Positions 12,089 through 24,300 are shown, numbered from the stretch's first letter. The stretch: DNA of 64,000 nt from Codonopsis lanceolata (GCA_013146195.2 CM028377.1:164651824-164715823), one strand, 5' to 3'. Notes: a model not told the origin generated them from the sequence alone. Numbers and translations: made by a program.

Positions 12089-13593
12089 CATCAGGCCATG
12101 TCTAAGGAGTTTGATGCACTAGCTCACAATGGAACCTGGGATCTGGTCCCTTTGGCAGATGCTGGAAATATTGTTGGATGTAAGTGGATCTACCGCATCA
12201 AAAGACATGCTGATAGCACTATTGATCGCTAGAAAGCTCGCCTAGTGGCCAAGGGATTTCACCGGCGACCAGGGGTTGACTATCACGAGACTTTCAGCCC
12301 GGTGGTTAAACCAACCACTGTTCGTCTTGTTCTCTCGCTGGCCGTCTGTCAAGGATGGGATCTTCGACAACTGGATGTGAACAATGCCTTTCTTCAAGGT
12401 AATCTGTCCGATGAGGTATTCATGGCTCAACCACTTGGTTTCGCAGACAAGGACAAACCTCAACATGTGTGTCGACTTCACAAGGCTATTTATAGTCTCA
12501 AGCAGGCTCCCCGAGCATGGTATATTGAGCTACGCCAATTTATGCTTACCTCCGGACTTAAAAAACTCGGTGGCCGACACATCACTGTTCATCCTTCGTA
12601 CTACGGGCAACATCATATACCTCCTTGTATATGTGGATGATATCATCGTCACTGGGAACCAGCCCGCTGCAGTTCAGACTTTCATATCTCTGCTCGCTAA
12701 TCGCTTCTCGCTCAAGGACCTTGGTGATCTTCACTATTTTCTTGGGGTTGAAGTTGTTAAGCGCCCAAGTGGTCTTCTGCTCTCCCAGCGCAGGTACATA
12801 GCTGATTTCCTTGCTTGCACAGGCATGACCGATGCTCGCCCAGTCGCTACACCCTTTGCTACCTCGCCTACCTTGACTCTTCACACGGGCACTGCTCTCA
12901 CAGATCCGACAGAATTTCGAACAATGGTCGGGAGTCTTCAATATTTGTCTCTTACTCGGCCTGATGTTACCTTTGCTGTTAACAAACCCTCTCAGTTCAT
13001 GGATAGGCCGACCACTGAGCACTGGAATGCGGTCAAGCGAGTTCTTTGGTATCTCGGTGGCTCTATTAATGCGAGCATCCTCCTTCATCGCCAGTCTCCT
13101 CCTACTCTCCATGCCTTCACTGATGCGGACTGGGCTGACAACAAGGATGACTACACATCCACCAGTGCATATATTATCTATCTTGGAAGCAACCCGACCT
13201 CCTGGAGCTCCAAGAAACAGCGCTTGCTCGCTCGACTGAAACTGAATACCTGTGGCTGCCACTGCGGCTGAAGTCAGGTGGATTGTGTCTCTTCTTGGCG
13301 AACTCGGTCTCACCTCCTTGACTCAACCAGTCATTTATTGTGACAATGTGGGCGCCACGAGTCTCTACTCGAACCCGGCTTTTCACACTCGTATGAAGCA
13401 TGTGGCCCTGGACTTTCATTTCATTCGGCAACAAGTTCAGGATGAGCTTATGCGAGTTTGCCATGTCTCCTCAGCTGATCAGTTGGCCGATGCCTTGACC
13501 AAGCCTCTTGCTCGCCAGCGGTTTCATCAATTACTTCACAAGATTGGTCTTTCCTCTCGGACGTCCATCTTGTGGGGGCATATTAGAGAATAA
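12089..13593 (+). pseudogene. Ale-like copia reverse transcriptase and RNase H
   Basis: The region encodes the polymerase and RNase H that copy element RNA to DNA. Visible motifs are GCKWIYRIKRHAD, DYHETFSPVVKPTTVR, RQLDVNNAFLQG, the catalytic YVDDIIVTG (12624-12650), YFLGVEV and, in the RNase H part, DADWADNKDD and the terminal DQLADALTKPLAR. Frame changes occur near 12560 and 13250, and a stop lies at about 12231. The active-site residues remain readable despite the breaks. Confidence 0.88.
13571..13580 (+). promoter_or_regulatory. Polypurine tract of the Ale-like copia
   Basis: The run tgtgggggca lies directly before the 3' LTR, where a polypurine tract primes plus-strand synthesis. Confidence 0.6.
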
Positions 13594-13798
13594 TATATTT
13601 ATTATTATTCTTGTTTATTTGTAATTAGTAATTAATGTTACTTACCTTGTATAGTTCTTTCCTTATTATGTTACCTTCCTTGTATAGGTTTCTTGTACCC
13701 TACTCCAAGTGTAACACTAATTGTAACTCTCCCTATAAATAAGTGATTCAATCAATGAAAAGTTATGCCGTTATTCATAAACTTTATTAGGTTCTACA
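13581..13798 (+). repeat. 3' LTR of the Ale-like copia
   Basis: The 218-bp LTR starts tattagag (a TG-to-TA change from the expected TG start) and ends in ca at 13797-13798. Its last 84 bases match the 5' remnant. It contains a TATA-like ccctataaat near 13731 and a short AT-rich U3. Confidence 0.75.
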
Positions 13799-13906
13799 GT
13801 TTCGACGGTTGTCAGACAAAAGGAGATTTTCATTAATGGCGTTATAGGACTGCTGTGCGAGCATCTTTTGGGCGATGATCGGAAAATTTCCCTGTGGCTT
13901 GTGACT
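13799..13906. other. Flank between copia LTR and hAT-1
   Basis: The sequence is more GC-balanced than its surroundings. If the hAT insertion at 13907-16079 and one copy of its 8-bp duplication are ignored, a frame of about 64 codons runs from here into 16088-16170. No family is recognised, and this may be chance or a gene remnant. Confidence 0.3.
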
Positions 13907-14811
13907 AGGGGTGGCAATTGGATGTTACCGGTTAATTTGGATATTATCCAATAACACCCATTAAGGTTAATGGGTAGTTTTGGATATTATCCAATAACAC
14001 CCATTAACCTTAATGGGTGTTATTGGGTAATATCCAATATTATCCATTAATAAATGGGTATTATCCGGATAATATCCAATAAGGAATATCATTTATTATT
14101 TTGAGTATTACTTGCCTACTTATATTATGATTCACTAAGCATAACATACACACACAAACTCACTCAAACACAGTGTACACATGCCAAAATAACACACACA
14201 CATGGCAAAAATACACACATGCATACACATACACACAATGATAAGTTAATACCTTAATATTCATAAATCATAATATTTTCACCAACTTTTCACATTTAAT
14301 AAAAAATTAATGGGCCCCACGTTCAACAATGACCAAGATATTTTCTTAATTTTGATATTTATCTTTTCTTTCCTTTTTTTTACACCTCAAATAAAAAGTG
14401 ATATTTGCAATGCGACATTATTTTTATCACCTAATATATATAAATTTGTCAAAATTTTATAATAGTCTTCATAGTTGTCTGATAGAAAATATACGTGTTT
14501 ATTGATTTGACAATAATAAATGATTATGTAAAAGTAAGAAAAAATAAAAAAGTCAAATACCTTATTAAAAAATTAAAAATTTATATTAATTATAATTATA
14601 AATTATAAATAACAAACAAATATTCTTAATCCAAAATAAATAACAAATACGTTCATAATAATCAATAATTTTTATGATTACTTGTTCAATATTTATCTCC
14701 TCAATATATAAATAACAAACAAATATTCTAAGACATTCATTATATATAGTTACTATTTTTGTTTGTAAATTATTTTGATTTTAATAACTTTCCTTATATT
14801 TTTTTTTTGTT

Positions 14812-15490
14812 TTATTGACTTCGTAACTATTATTTTGTTTTATTTTTAAGAATTAGTTTTACGGAAAAAATTTGTTCCGTAATTTTTTTATTATTATTTT
14901 GCTAACCTCAGTTTAAATTGTTTTGTTTTATTGAATCTATAACTATTATTTTTGTTCTATAAAATATTTTTATTTTACTAACGTATTTTTGTTTTACATA
15001 ACTATTTTTAATAATTTGTTTTAAACTTTTGTTCCGTAAATTATTTTTATAAGTTTACTAACCTCATTTAAAATTATTTTTGTTTTATTGACTTCGTAAC
15101 TATTATTTTTGTTCCATCAAATATTTTTATTTAACTAATTTATTTTTGTTTTATATAGTTATTTTTAAGAATTTTTTAAATTTTTGTTCCGTAAATTATT
15201 TTTACTATTTTAGTAACCTCAATTTAAATTGTTTTTGTTTTTATTGACTTTGTAACTATTATTTTTGTTCCATCAAATATTTATATTTTATTAACGTATT
15301 TTTGTTTTACATATATATTTTTAAGACTTTGTTTTAAACTTTTGTTCCGTAAATTATTTTATTTTACTAACCTCCGCGTTAAATTATTTTTGTTTTTTTG
15401 ATTCAATAACTTTTATTTTTATAGTGGTTTGTTCCATAATTTATTTTTATTTTGCTTTCACCTTATATTTTTGTTTTATTGACTCTGGAA
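14812..15490. repeat. About 156-bp tandem repeat inside hAT-1
   Basis: The motif gttccgt recurs at 14874, 15031, 15186 and 15343, giving spacings of 157, 155 and 157. Each unit also carries a ttattgact-like segment, actaacctc and tatttttgttttac. About four diverged T-rich copies are present, with degenerate half-units at both edges. It is a satellite-like expansion within the transposon. Confidence 0.8.
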
Positions 15491-15696
15491 CTATTATTTT
15501 CGTTTTAGTTACTATTTTTTATATTTAAAGAGAGAAAAATGTTTAAACGTAATTAAAGAGAGGAGATGGTGGTGATGAGCGAGAAAATATGGAGGAAACG
15601 GGAGAGAGAAAGAGAAATACAACCAGAGAAGCTGAGAAGGTAGGAGAGAAAAAGAGTGAAATGGTGAAAAAGGTAACTTTCAAATATATATCAAAA

Positions 15697-15775
15697 AGTG
15701 GTCTAGTCTAGTGGTAACAAGCTTTGTTGTAAGGCATTTTGATTCAGGTTCGAATCTTGGTAAGCTATGTATTTA
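15697..15775 (+). repeat. tRNA-derived SINE-like fragment within hAT-1
   Basis: The sequence has a box-A-like tctagtggtaacaag (about 15708) and a box-B-like ggttcgaatctt (about 15748), spaced about 40 bases apart as in a tRNA gene. No cloverleaf is complete. A T-rich tail rather than a poly-A run follows, so the 3' limit is uncertain. Confidence 0.5.
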
Positions 15776-16087
15776 ATTGTTATTATTTTTAAGTAAAGAG
15801 CTGGAGGCGGTGGCCGGTGGTGGGCAGCGGCGGGCGGTGGGCGGCGGAGGCCGGAGGTGGGAAATGACGATGGTGGGTGGAGACGGTTGACGGTGGTGAC
15901 ATTAGTGGATAAATCCGATGGATAACCGGTTAATTATCCATTTTGTTAATGGGTGTTAATGGATAATATCCATTAACACCCATTAACCTAATTGAGTGTT
16001 AATGGATAATAACCAATAAGTCTTTTATAATGGATATAACAGATAACCCAATGGGTTGGATAAATTTTTACTACCCCTACTTGTGAC

Positions 16088-16945
16088 CTTCGCTTTCCTT
16101 TCCCAAACCATGGTCGGCGAGCATTATATCGGGCAAAGGAATCATGCGACGGTCGGGCATGCTTGCTAACTAGCGAGCTTCAGAAAACAGTGGTGCCAAC
16201 CTTTTCTTTCCTCCCTTACTAGCGGGGAGCTCGTGGACATCGATGGTGGTCTGCAAAAGTGTTCGCCCCTCGTACCATTTTTGTGGCCTTGCTGTAATCT
16301 ACGTGATGACAATGTGAGTCCTTTTAGGTTTGATCTTTTTAGCAGATATAACTAGTACAAACTCAAACTCGTAATATAAATACATTAAAAAATGAGAATC
16401 ATTATACTTCCGATTCCATATAATTTTCCATTCACACTTCTGTGGGGTTAAGTAATAAGTACCTTGGTCCCCCAATGATACAAATGTGGTGATTTTGTGG
16501 TATCAATATTTTGTTTTGTGTTAGAACATTAGAACTAGACTACTAGTCTATACTGCTCTACTAGTTATGACCCCTTACTCAAATATTGGAATACAATAAT
16601 CTCCCGGAGAAGCTTGAATTTTGGTTTTTAATTATTTATTTTATTTTATGATTCTTAAATGATCGAGCCTTCAGTCAAACAGGAAATCTTAATTGTTACT
16701 ATATGTTGTACTAAAAAGCAAATAATTAATGCCATTGTTTATGCACATAGATATACTATTTAAGGGATTAGTTCAATGATTAATCTAATATATAGATGGA
16801 AAGCAAATATTCCAAAATGTGTTTACAAGAAAAAAACCACAATTTAAAAATATTACGATTTGAAAATACTGCGTTTTAAAAATATAATTTTTTCAAAACG
16901 CACGAAGCTTTAGCTATTTTATATATATGGATGTTGTATGAAAAT
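16088..16945. other. Intergenic stretch between hAT-1 and the SINE
   Basis: From 16088 to about 16320 the sequence continues the GC-balanced flank of hAT-1. Beyond that it is AT-rich with no coding frame or recognised repeat. Confidence 0.4.
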
Positions 16946-16960
16946 ACATTGGAATAGAAT

Positions 16961-17059
16961 GTCTTAAGGGGATGGTCTAGTGGTAGACATGAGATTTTAT
17001 AAAGCATGAGGTCTCAGTTCGATCTCTTCCCATACCCCATTAGTAAGGAAAAAAAAAAA
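16961..17059 (+). mobile_element. SINE retroposon with 15-bp target duplication
   Basis: A 99-bp element has a tRNA-like head with box A (gatggtctagtggtaga) and box B (gtctcagttcgatctc) and ends in a run of 12-13 A. It is flanked by perfect 15-bp direct repeats acattggaatagaat at 16946-16960 and 17060-17074. The RNA-polymerase-III promoter boxes, the poly-A tail and the long target duplication together define a SINE moved by a LINE machinery. Confidence 0.9.
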
Positions 17060-17175
17060 ACATTGGAATAGAATTCTTGGACTTCTAAAAGTCCAAAAAC
17101 GTCTGCGGCAAACCCTTTTGTTTTTGTTTTTTGATTTTGACCAAAAAGACCATTAGGATTTAGGATGGAAGTGAC

Positions 17176-18532
17176 TAGGGGTGGGCATCGGGTCGGGTGG
17201 GTCATGCGAAAAATCGGTAGGATATTTCATTACCGAACATCATTCGAAATAATGCCGGGTAATCGCAGACTGGGAAATAATCGGGTAACCGCTATATCGG
17301 GTTCGGATTACCCGTTTTGTTTAAAACCACATTTTTTTAATCGAAAAAAATTCCTAATTGATTGGTTTTGGGCCTTGGCACCAGCCGCCCCCTACCCCTC
17401 TATTCCGATTCACAAGTCAGTGAAGTCGCGGACTTCATGACTCAATTAAATCTTCTCTCGGTTCTCTCTCTCTCTTCTCCTTTCCTCTCCCCAAAACCAA
17501 AACCTTCGATTTCTCAATCGATCTCTCTCTCTCTGTCTGTCTCTTACGAGCTTGAAGCTTCACCATTTGCCAAGGCGAGAGCAACCCGCATTGACAACAA
17601 CGATCACGTCTGTCGACTCACGAGTCACGACACCGGTAGGGTGTCGTAGCCTGCTGCGGCAACACCACCACGGCCCAGCGGTCCACAGATCCCGCAGTGC
17701 GGTGACTCTCTCGGTTGTCACTTTGGTCCACGGCGTCTCGGATCTACTCTGGCAGCGGCGCTAGATCTCTGTCACGACAAGTCGGCAATGGCGAAATCAA
17801 GGTCGGTTACTCGTCTCGGCGGCGGCGACAGATGCCCACCCACAAATTCTCGCTGACTCATCTAGATAAAATTTATTTTATGGAAAAAAAGAAGATCTTG
17901 ACGAGCGAGGGGCATGAATTATTGCGTAAAACATAATTGTGGCATAAGTTTTCTAGGCCGAGGATTCTTTGTTCGCTTTTGATGTAATCGCTTTGATGAA
18001 AGCAATAGGCAAATAAGGAGTCATGTTTTCATTAATTAGCAAATAAACATTTGACATTTGACTACGGTAGGTGACTACGGTAGGTGTGCATCGTAATCCT
18101 TTGGACAAATGCTTTTTAGTATCTCATGTAGTCATTTTATAAACTAGTTACCAATGGTTCATGTGGATTGTGGAGTGCAATTTGGCCTTTGCAGATTGGT
18201 TTTATGTATTAATTGTGTATTTGTGTAATTGACAAATTGTTGTTGTTTTTTTGTTCTTAAGTTAAGTCACTTCATTTAAGTCACAAGTTTCTGATTGGTT
18301 GGTTTAATGTAATTATGTAATAAAAAATTTAGAAATAATAATTTTAAAAAGGCATTTGAAAATCGGGTACCCGATCGGGTATTTCGGGTATCGCATGAAA
18401 ACCCGCTAACCGACCCGCTTCTCTTCAGATCGGGTTCAAACGGCGAATCTTAACGAAAAACCGAGCCGTCGGGTAAAACCCGATCGGATCGGTTCGGGAC
18501 CAACCGAATCAGAATCCGTTTGCCCACCCCTA
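17176..18532. mobile_element. Non-autonomous hAT element (hAT-2), 1357 bp
   Basis: Perfect 8-bp direct repeats gaagtgac lie at 17168-17175 and 18533-18540. The terminal inverted repeats are taggggtgggcat on the left and the complement of gtttgcccacccct on the right. Subterminal sequence is rich in cgggta/gggtcgg motifs on both sides. The interior between about 17390 and 17860 is GC- and CT-rich, unlike the AT-rich outer parts, and looks like 5'-untranslated or exon sequence. No transposase is encoded. Confidence 0.92.
17390..17860 (+). other. CT-rich, gene-like insert inside hAT-2
   Basis: The interior starts with a (ct)n-rich leader like those of plant 5' UTRs and continues with GC-rich sequence that keeps open frames of 70-95 codons in two frames. 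No protein family is recognised. It may be a captured fragment of a host gene. Confidence 0.4.
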
Positions 18533-18540
18533 GAAGTGAC

Positions 18541-20530
18541 CACTAAACTTCTTAAAGCACACACATATTCATGGTGTGTGTCATATATAGATTTGGCAGG
18601 AAATTTAGTGGATTGGGTCGAGTTGGAACGTGTGATATATCAAAATAGGTTGGAACTCATTAAAATTTAAATATTAAACGGATCAAGATGGGTCAGTTTG
18701 AATCGGGTTGGTTTAAGGGGGGTAACGAGTTAAAGCGTGTCGATCTTTCTTAACCCGAATTCCCCCCTAAAAATTCATATATTTATAGAGTAACAACTAT
18801 CAGGTCAAAATGAGTAATGAGTTTGGCTCACTTTAACCAGACCTGACCCATAATTTTTTTGTGTTAAAATGAGTTATCCATTTCAACTAAAAAATATAAA
18901 TGGATTAAGTTGATTCGGGTAATTTTCAGGTTGGGGCGATGGTAGTGGTTTTGGGTTGTGATTGTGAGGCCTATATAAGATCCAACACAACATTTTCATT
19001 TAGGTTAGAAAAAACACACACACACACACACGGGGTCTGACTTTATACTCATTTCATTCCGAGCAAAGAATTCATTATTCTATCTTGGAATGTTTCACTT
19101 AAAAAGTTTATTTTTAAAAATTAAGGTATAGAAGTGTCATTTTATTACTAATGAGCTACTAAAAATATAATTTTTTTTTTTAAAAACTTGATTTCAAACA
19201 AGACTCTTTACCAAAACAGATAGAGTATCTTACAAGACACAAGTGAAGAGGAAAAAATAAAATAAAACTTGGAGTAGAGAGTTGAGAGTGACGGAGGATC
19301 TCAAGAGATAATAATTTAAATTGGAAATAAAAATGGTGGTCCAAAAATCAAAACAATATTCAGTAGTTGTCAAGCAATACCCACTTAATTCCGTCTTTAA
19401 ATGTAAAAAACGGTAAAACAGCATCAACAAATTCCTTGATGTTGTCTTCTCTTTTAATTCTTACAACCAAACAAAACCCCACACCCACGTAGACACAAAA
19501 TCTGAGAATCCAAAAAGAGTCGATTTTCTTACATCATGGACGATAGAGAGTGTCGTGTCGTGTCCTGTGTTCACAAACTAACCTTTTTAATTTTTCCTTC
19601 TTAAAGACTTAAAGTTGCAGAAATGATTTATAATTGATTTCCCTATATATAATTATATATATTACCACTCCAACTTCTTATTATTATTTTTTCTTTTACA
19701 ATTTGTTATTTTTATTAAATTAGGACAGTTAAATAAGAGTAGGTTGTTATTCTTAGCCGTTGAGAATAATACTAAGATAATTTAGATTATCACTTTTTTC
19801 AGGAATAATATTAAGTAATTAGTTTTTGGACAGTTTCAAAAATTTCAAAAATCCTAACCAACATGCTACTTAAAAATTAGCACTTCTGTTGTAGTCGTTT
19901 CAATCAATGAGTCCTCATTTAAAAAGTTAAATTATTAAGGAGATATATCAATGTCATTAAAATTAGTCATAATACAAAAATACTTAAGTATAAACAATAT
20001 GCTTATAATACAATTATAAGTGGAGGGTAAAAATGAAATATTATGTAAATTGTATACATAAGTTTAGAAAGTGGACTTTTAAAGTCAAATATCCCAAAAT
20101 AATATAGTAGACTTTTTACCTAAAATAGATGGAGTAATTTATAAATAGTATGCACAAATACAATAAAATAAATTCAATTTATATTTATAAAAAAATTATT
20201 TATTAAGTATGATATTATTTATACATAAATATGTATAATTGTGAAAAGGGAGAAAGAGTACTCAAAAACTTAGAAAATAACTTACAAAAAAAGAAAAAAA
20301 TAATTTATTTTTCGTTAACTCAAAAAAAATTACATTAACAAAACACAAGAAATATATTTTTTAAAAATCATTTTTCGTAAAACATACTCCTAAACTTATT
20401 CTCAACAGCTCGATTAATTTTCTTTTTTTAGAACGGACCGAAAATTAGGGACATAGATGATAGATGGAACTCTCGGTACTCGTTTATGTTAGGAATGGTC
20501 GATGTCAGATGTCGAATACAGTAGCCAAGC
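18541..20530. other. AT-rich intergenic stretch
   Basis: No coding frame is supported. A (ca)n microsatellite of about 19 bases ends at 19031. The segment 18600-18930 has repeated gggtt/gttgg motifs reminiscent of hAT subterminal sequence, but I find no ends or target duplication. Confidence 0.5.
19013..19031 (+). repeat. (CA)n microsatellite
   Basis: A short uninterrupted (ca)n run follows an A-rich segment. Confidence 0.85.
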
Positions 20531-21336
20531 GAAGAGGGAGAGAGAGAGAGAGTCTGGTTGACTCTATATCAGGCTGTGAATACTGAATACTGAATACTGT
20601 ATGCAGTAGCCAAGGTTAGTAGCAAAACATTGTTCAGCGTCGAATTTCCATCTCCAACTTCTCTGGTCAAAAACACACATTGTCACCATTGACTGATCCA
20701 CTGTGTGTGTGTGGTGTGAGCAGATCAAACCCTTTTTTGTTTTCTCTCTTCATAATTTCTATGGCCAAACCAAAAACCTTCAAATCCAGTAAGTTTGAAT
20801 TCTCTTTCCTTTTAAGGTTGGAGATCAGCTTTGCAACTTTAATATTTAGATCTTCAATCACACTATACAAATAAAGCAACAAATAAAGCTAAGTTTTCTT
20901 TTTCTTTAGTTTTAGTTCATTTTTGACCGCCATAAATTGTGGGACTAAACTCTCAATCATTGCTGCCTCCACTTTCTTCGGCAAAAAAGCTAGGGTACTT
21001 GAATCAGCTCGTGTTTGATCAAAAACCCCATTAGGATTTCCATTGTTTCTTGAAATTAGCTGGTGGATTCTTGATTTGGCTTTTGTTTAGCCAAAACCCA
21101 TTTGGGATTTTCAGTGATTCTAGCTGAGAATTGTTGCTTGCATTTTTGTCATGAGCTGTTCGTGAAGTTCGATGGAGTTCTTAAATTAGCTTTAGTTAAT
21201 CCAAACCCATTTCAGATTTTATTGGGTTGTGGAATTGGGATTTGATTGATTTGTTTTTGGGCTGTGTGAATGAGGAAGATTAGTTTCGAATGTGATGAGA
21301 TATGAGGGTTAGGGTTAGTGTGAGTTTTTGGGAGAG
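20531..21336 (+). promoter_or_regulatory. Upstream region and leader of the CDK-like kinase gene
   Basis: The 800 bases before the kinase ATG include a (ga)n run at about 20535-20552, a triplicated tgaatac unit at about 20577-20600, a tgtgtgtgtgtgg tract near 20701 and a long T-rich leader with repeated ttagcc/aaaaccca segments. No single TATA box can be assigned with confidence. The transcription start is not determined, and a leader intron is possible. Confidence 0.4.
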
Positions 21337-24300
21337 ATGGGGTGTGTGTTTGGTAGAGAGATTTCGTCATCTGGGCCTCCGAGCTCTGAGATTGTAGTGG
21401 AGAAGAGAGAGAGAGGTGGAGATAGGGATTTGGCAGTTCAGTCTGGAAGGAGAGAGAGAGCTTCAGTAGCAAATGCGGAGGGTGGAGGTGGTGACGGAGA
21501 TGGCAATGATGGCCAAAGTGTGGCAGATCAGAAGGAGCATAAGGATGGAAGTCTAAGGCCACGGCGTGATAGAAGGAGGTCTAAGCCAAATCCTAGGCTA
21601 AGTAATCCACCAAAACATGTTCATGGTGAGCAAGTTGCTGCTGGGTGGCCATCTTGGTTATCTGCGGTTGCTGGAGAGGCGATCAATGGGTGGACACCTC
21701 GTCGAGCTGATACTTTTGAGAAAATTGACAAGGCAAGTATCAGTATTAAACTTCCATTTTTTTGGTGTGTGTGTATGTTAGACAGTTGATGAATGTTTTA
21801 TTGACTATGTTGCATTTCTTATTTGGATTAGATTGGGCAAGGCACATATAGTAATGTGTACAAAGCTAGGGATACTATTACAGGAAAAATTGTTGCATTA
21901 AAGAAGGTTCGGTTTGACAACTTGGAGCCAGAGAGTGTGAAATTTATGGCTCGGGAGATTTTGATCTTGCGCCGATTGGATCACCCCAATGTTGTAAAGT
22001 TGGAAGGTTTAGTGACATCAAGGATGTCTTGTAGTTTGTACCTTGTATTTGAATATATGGAGCATGATTTAGCTGGACTTGCTGCGAGCCCCACGATCAA
22101 ATTCACGGAGCCCCAGGTAAATGACTGGATTATTAGTTTTCCCTTGATTTTTCATTATCATTGCTGTCTAATTTGAGCAAAGTACAAGATTTCCAGGGCA
22201 AGGTATAATACCACAATATAGTACTTAATCTGGCAAAATTGTTTGTTTATTTCCGTTTGCCTCTATGAATTATGTAGGTCAAGTGCTATATGCATCAACT
22301 ATTGTCTGGTCTTGAACATTGTCACAATCGCCATGTGTTGCATCGTGATATTAAGGGGTCAAATCTTCTTCTTGACAATGCGGGTGTTCTTAAGATTGCT
22401 GACTTTGGGTTGGCTTCATTTTTTGACCCCAATCATAAGCAGCCCATGACAAGTCGCGTGGTTACTCTATGGTATCGACCCCCTGAGCTTCTTCTTGGGG
22501 CCACTGATTATGGTGTAGGAGTGGATCTCTGGAGTGCAGGCTGCATACTGGCTGAATTATTAGCTGGGAAGCCTATTATGCCTGGTCGCACAGAGGTAGG
22601 TTCAAAGTCTTTGACATATTTTGATTTTGCTTCAATGCTTGAGTCGAACTTATAGTATGATGCTATTGTCTGGCTAACTATCATTTTGTTGATCATGTCA
22701 TTCATCCTTGATGGTTGTACTGAAGAGAAGGGTTTATGCGTAATTTTCTGACTCCACCAAAGAAGTGGTTGTAATTGACTATTCTAATTACCTATTGTTT
22801 CTGTCTTCCAGTAATGTATGCTCTCATTTATCCAGGTGGAGCAGCTACACAAGATCTTCAAGTTGTGTGGTTCCCCTTCCGAGGAATTTTGGAAAAAGTC
22901 AAAGCTGCCTCATGCAACCATATTTAAACCCCAACAATCATACAAACGATGCATAGCAGAGACATACAAAGATTTTCCTGCTTCATCATTGCCATTAATT
23001 GAGACGCTTCTCGCAATTGATCCAGCTGAACGTCAAACTGCAACTGCTGCTTTAAGAAGTGAAGTGAGCTTTTATATCCCAAATACCAGATTAATGTTGC
23101 ATAGCTGTACCCTTTTTTCTCGATTATAGACGTATTGCATTGCCTGCTGCTCTGCGTATGTGTGTGGGTTGGTTTATCTGTTTGAATCAGTCTGATCTTG
23201 ACTTGAATCATAAGTTTTTCTCTCAGTTTTATTAATTAGAAATTTCAAGCTTTAATAAAGCAGACCTTTTAGAAAATTATGTGGATTCAAGAAGAGATGG
23301 TTTATCTGTAGACCTCAATCAAACAGTTGAGCAGTATCTCACTGCTCCTACTTCACATCTGTAGGACCCTTCTTGCTTGCTTTTTTAACAAGTTACTGCT
23401 TAGTCATTGAATAGGAGTTTCATTTTGAGAGTTTTTCATTCTAGGTATCCCTATGGAAGTGCAGTGGACAAGGTGAGGGGGTTAGATATATTGTCTTAGG
23501 CATTGAATTCTGAATGTGTCAATACGCCTCAGTGGCTGAATGAGCATTATGTTGTGGCTCTATATCTAATAACTTTGATTCATGATAACTTATCCTTCCT
23601 TTTATCATCCCGGTAAACTACCCACTGCTTGGTTGAGTTGAATCTACTTGTAAAAGGATCATCAACAAAAAGCAGTTGCCCTTAGTAGTGGTGGTAGTTG
23701 GATCAACAGCTTGCTCAACAATCTGCTGATGAGTGATTAAAACTGTAAAAGTATTCTGATCCCTGTACTCTGCAGACAGTAAAGTTTCAATTGAAAATGC
23801 TCATTCTTAATCTTCCCTAAGGGAAGTAGCGGTGTACATGAGCTGAGCGAAGCCAAAGTCTAATTTGGCTAGGTAGATCCTCCGAGAAACAAGCTTAAAA
23901 AGTTGTGTTGTTGCCTAGGTCGAGCTGCTGAAGCCCAGAGCTTAATGGCTCAATTCCCCGAGCTGGTTAACTGACCTTTGTATTATACTCCTATTTATAC
24001 AAGTTTATTATTGTTATATACTACCTCCATCCCAAAATAAATGATGTTTTAGAAGAAAAAAAAGTCCCAAAATAAACGATGTTATAGGATTTCAAGAAAA
24101 AATGTTTACATTTAGCTAATGTTGTCTAATTAAAGATGTGTTGTTCAAACTTTGAGAAAAAGTAAGATGATTTAAAGAGGGATGCGAAGAGGAAAGAGAA
24201 AATAATGATGCAACTTTTCAACAATAATTACACTTAAATAGATGAGTCTTTTTTGACAGATTTCCTTAGTTTGTGTGCAAATTTCTAAAACATCATTTAT

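Larger units (their letters stand above)
9160..13798 (+). mobile_element. Ale-like Ty1/copia retrotransposon, degenerate
   Basis: The element has a 5' LTR remnant, a primer-binding site matching initiator tRNA-Met, gag, protease, integrase, reverse transcriptase, RNase H, a polypurine tract and a 218-bp 3' LTR. Integrase before reverse transcriptase defines Ty1/copia. The gag segment DYMQCVKSRADELAALGKPL resembles the Ale/Retrofit lineage. All frames are broken. It lies against the 5' side of the Athila-like element. I found no target-site duplication because the 5' LTR start is missing. Confidence 0.88.
13907..16079. mobile_element. Non-autonomous hAT element (hAT-1), 2173 bp
   Basis: The element is flanked by perfect 8-bp direct repeats cttgtgac at 13899-13906 and 16080-16087. 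Its ends are inverted: taggggtggcaa on the left and, read on the other strand, taggggtag on the right. An 8-bp target duplication and a T/CAGGGGTG-like end are hAT hallmarks. Subterminal regions (13930-14075 and 15925-16040) are rich in repeated, partly palindromic units of acccattaa and ggataatatcc, as expected for transposase binding sites. No transposase frame is present, so movement would need a helper. Inside lie a 156-bp tandem repeat and a tRNA-like SINE fragment. Confidence 0.92.
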
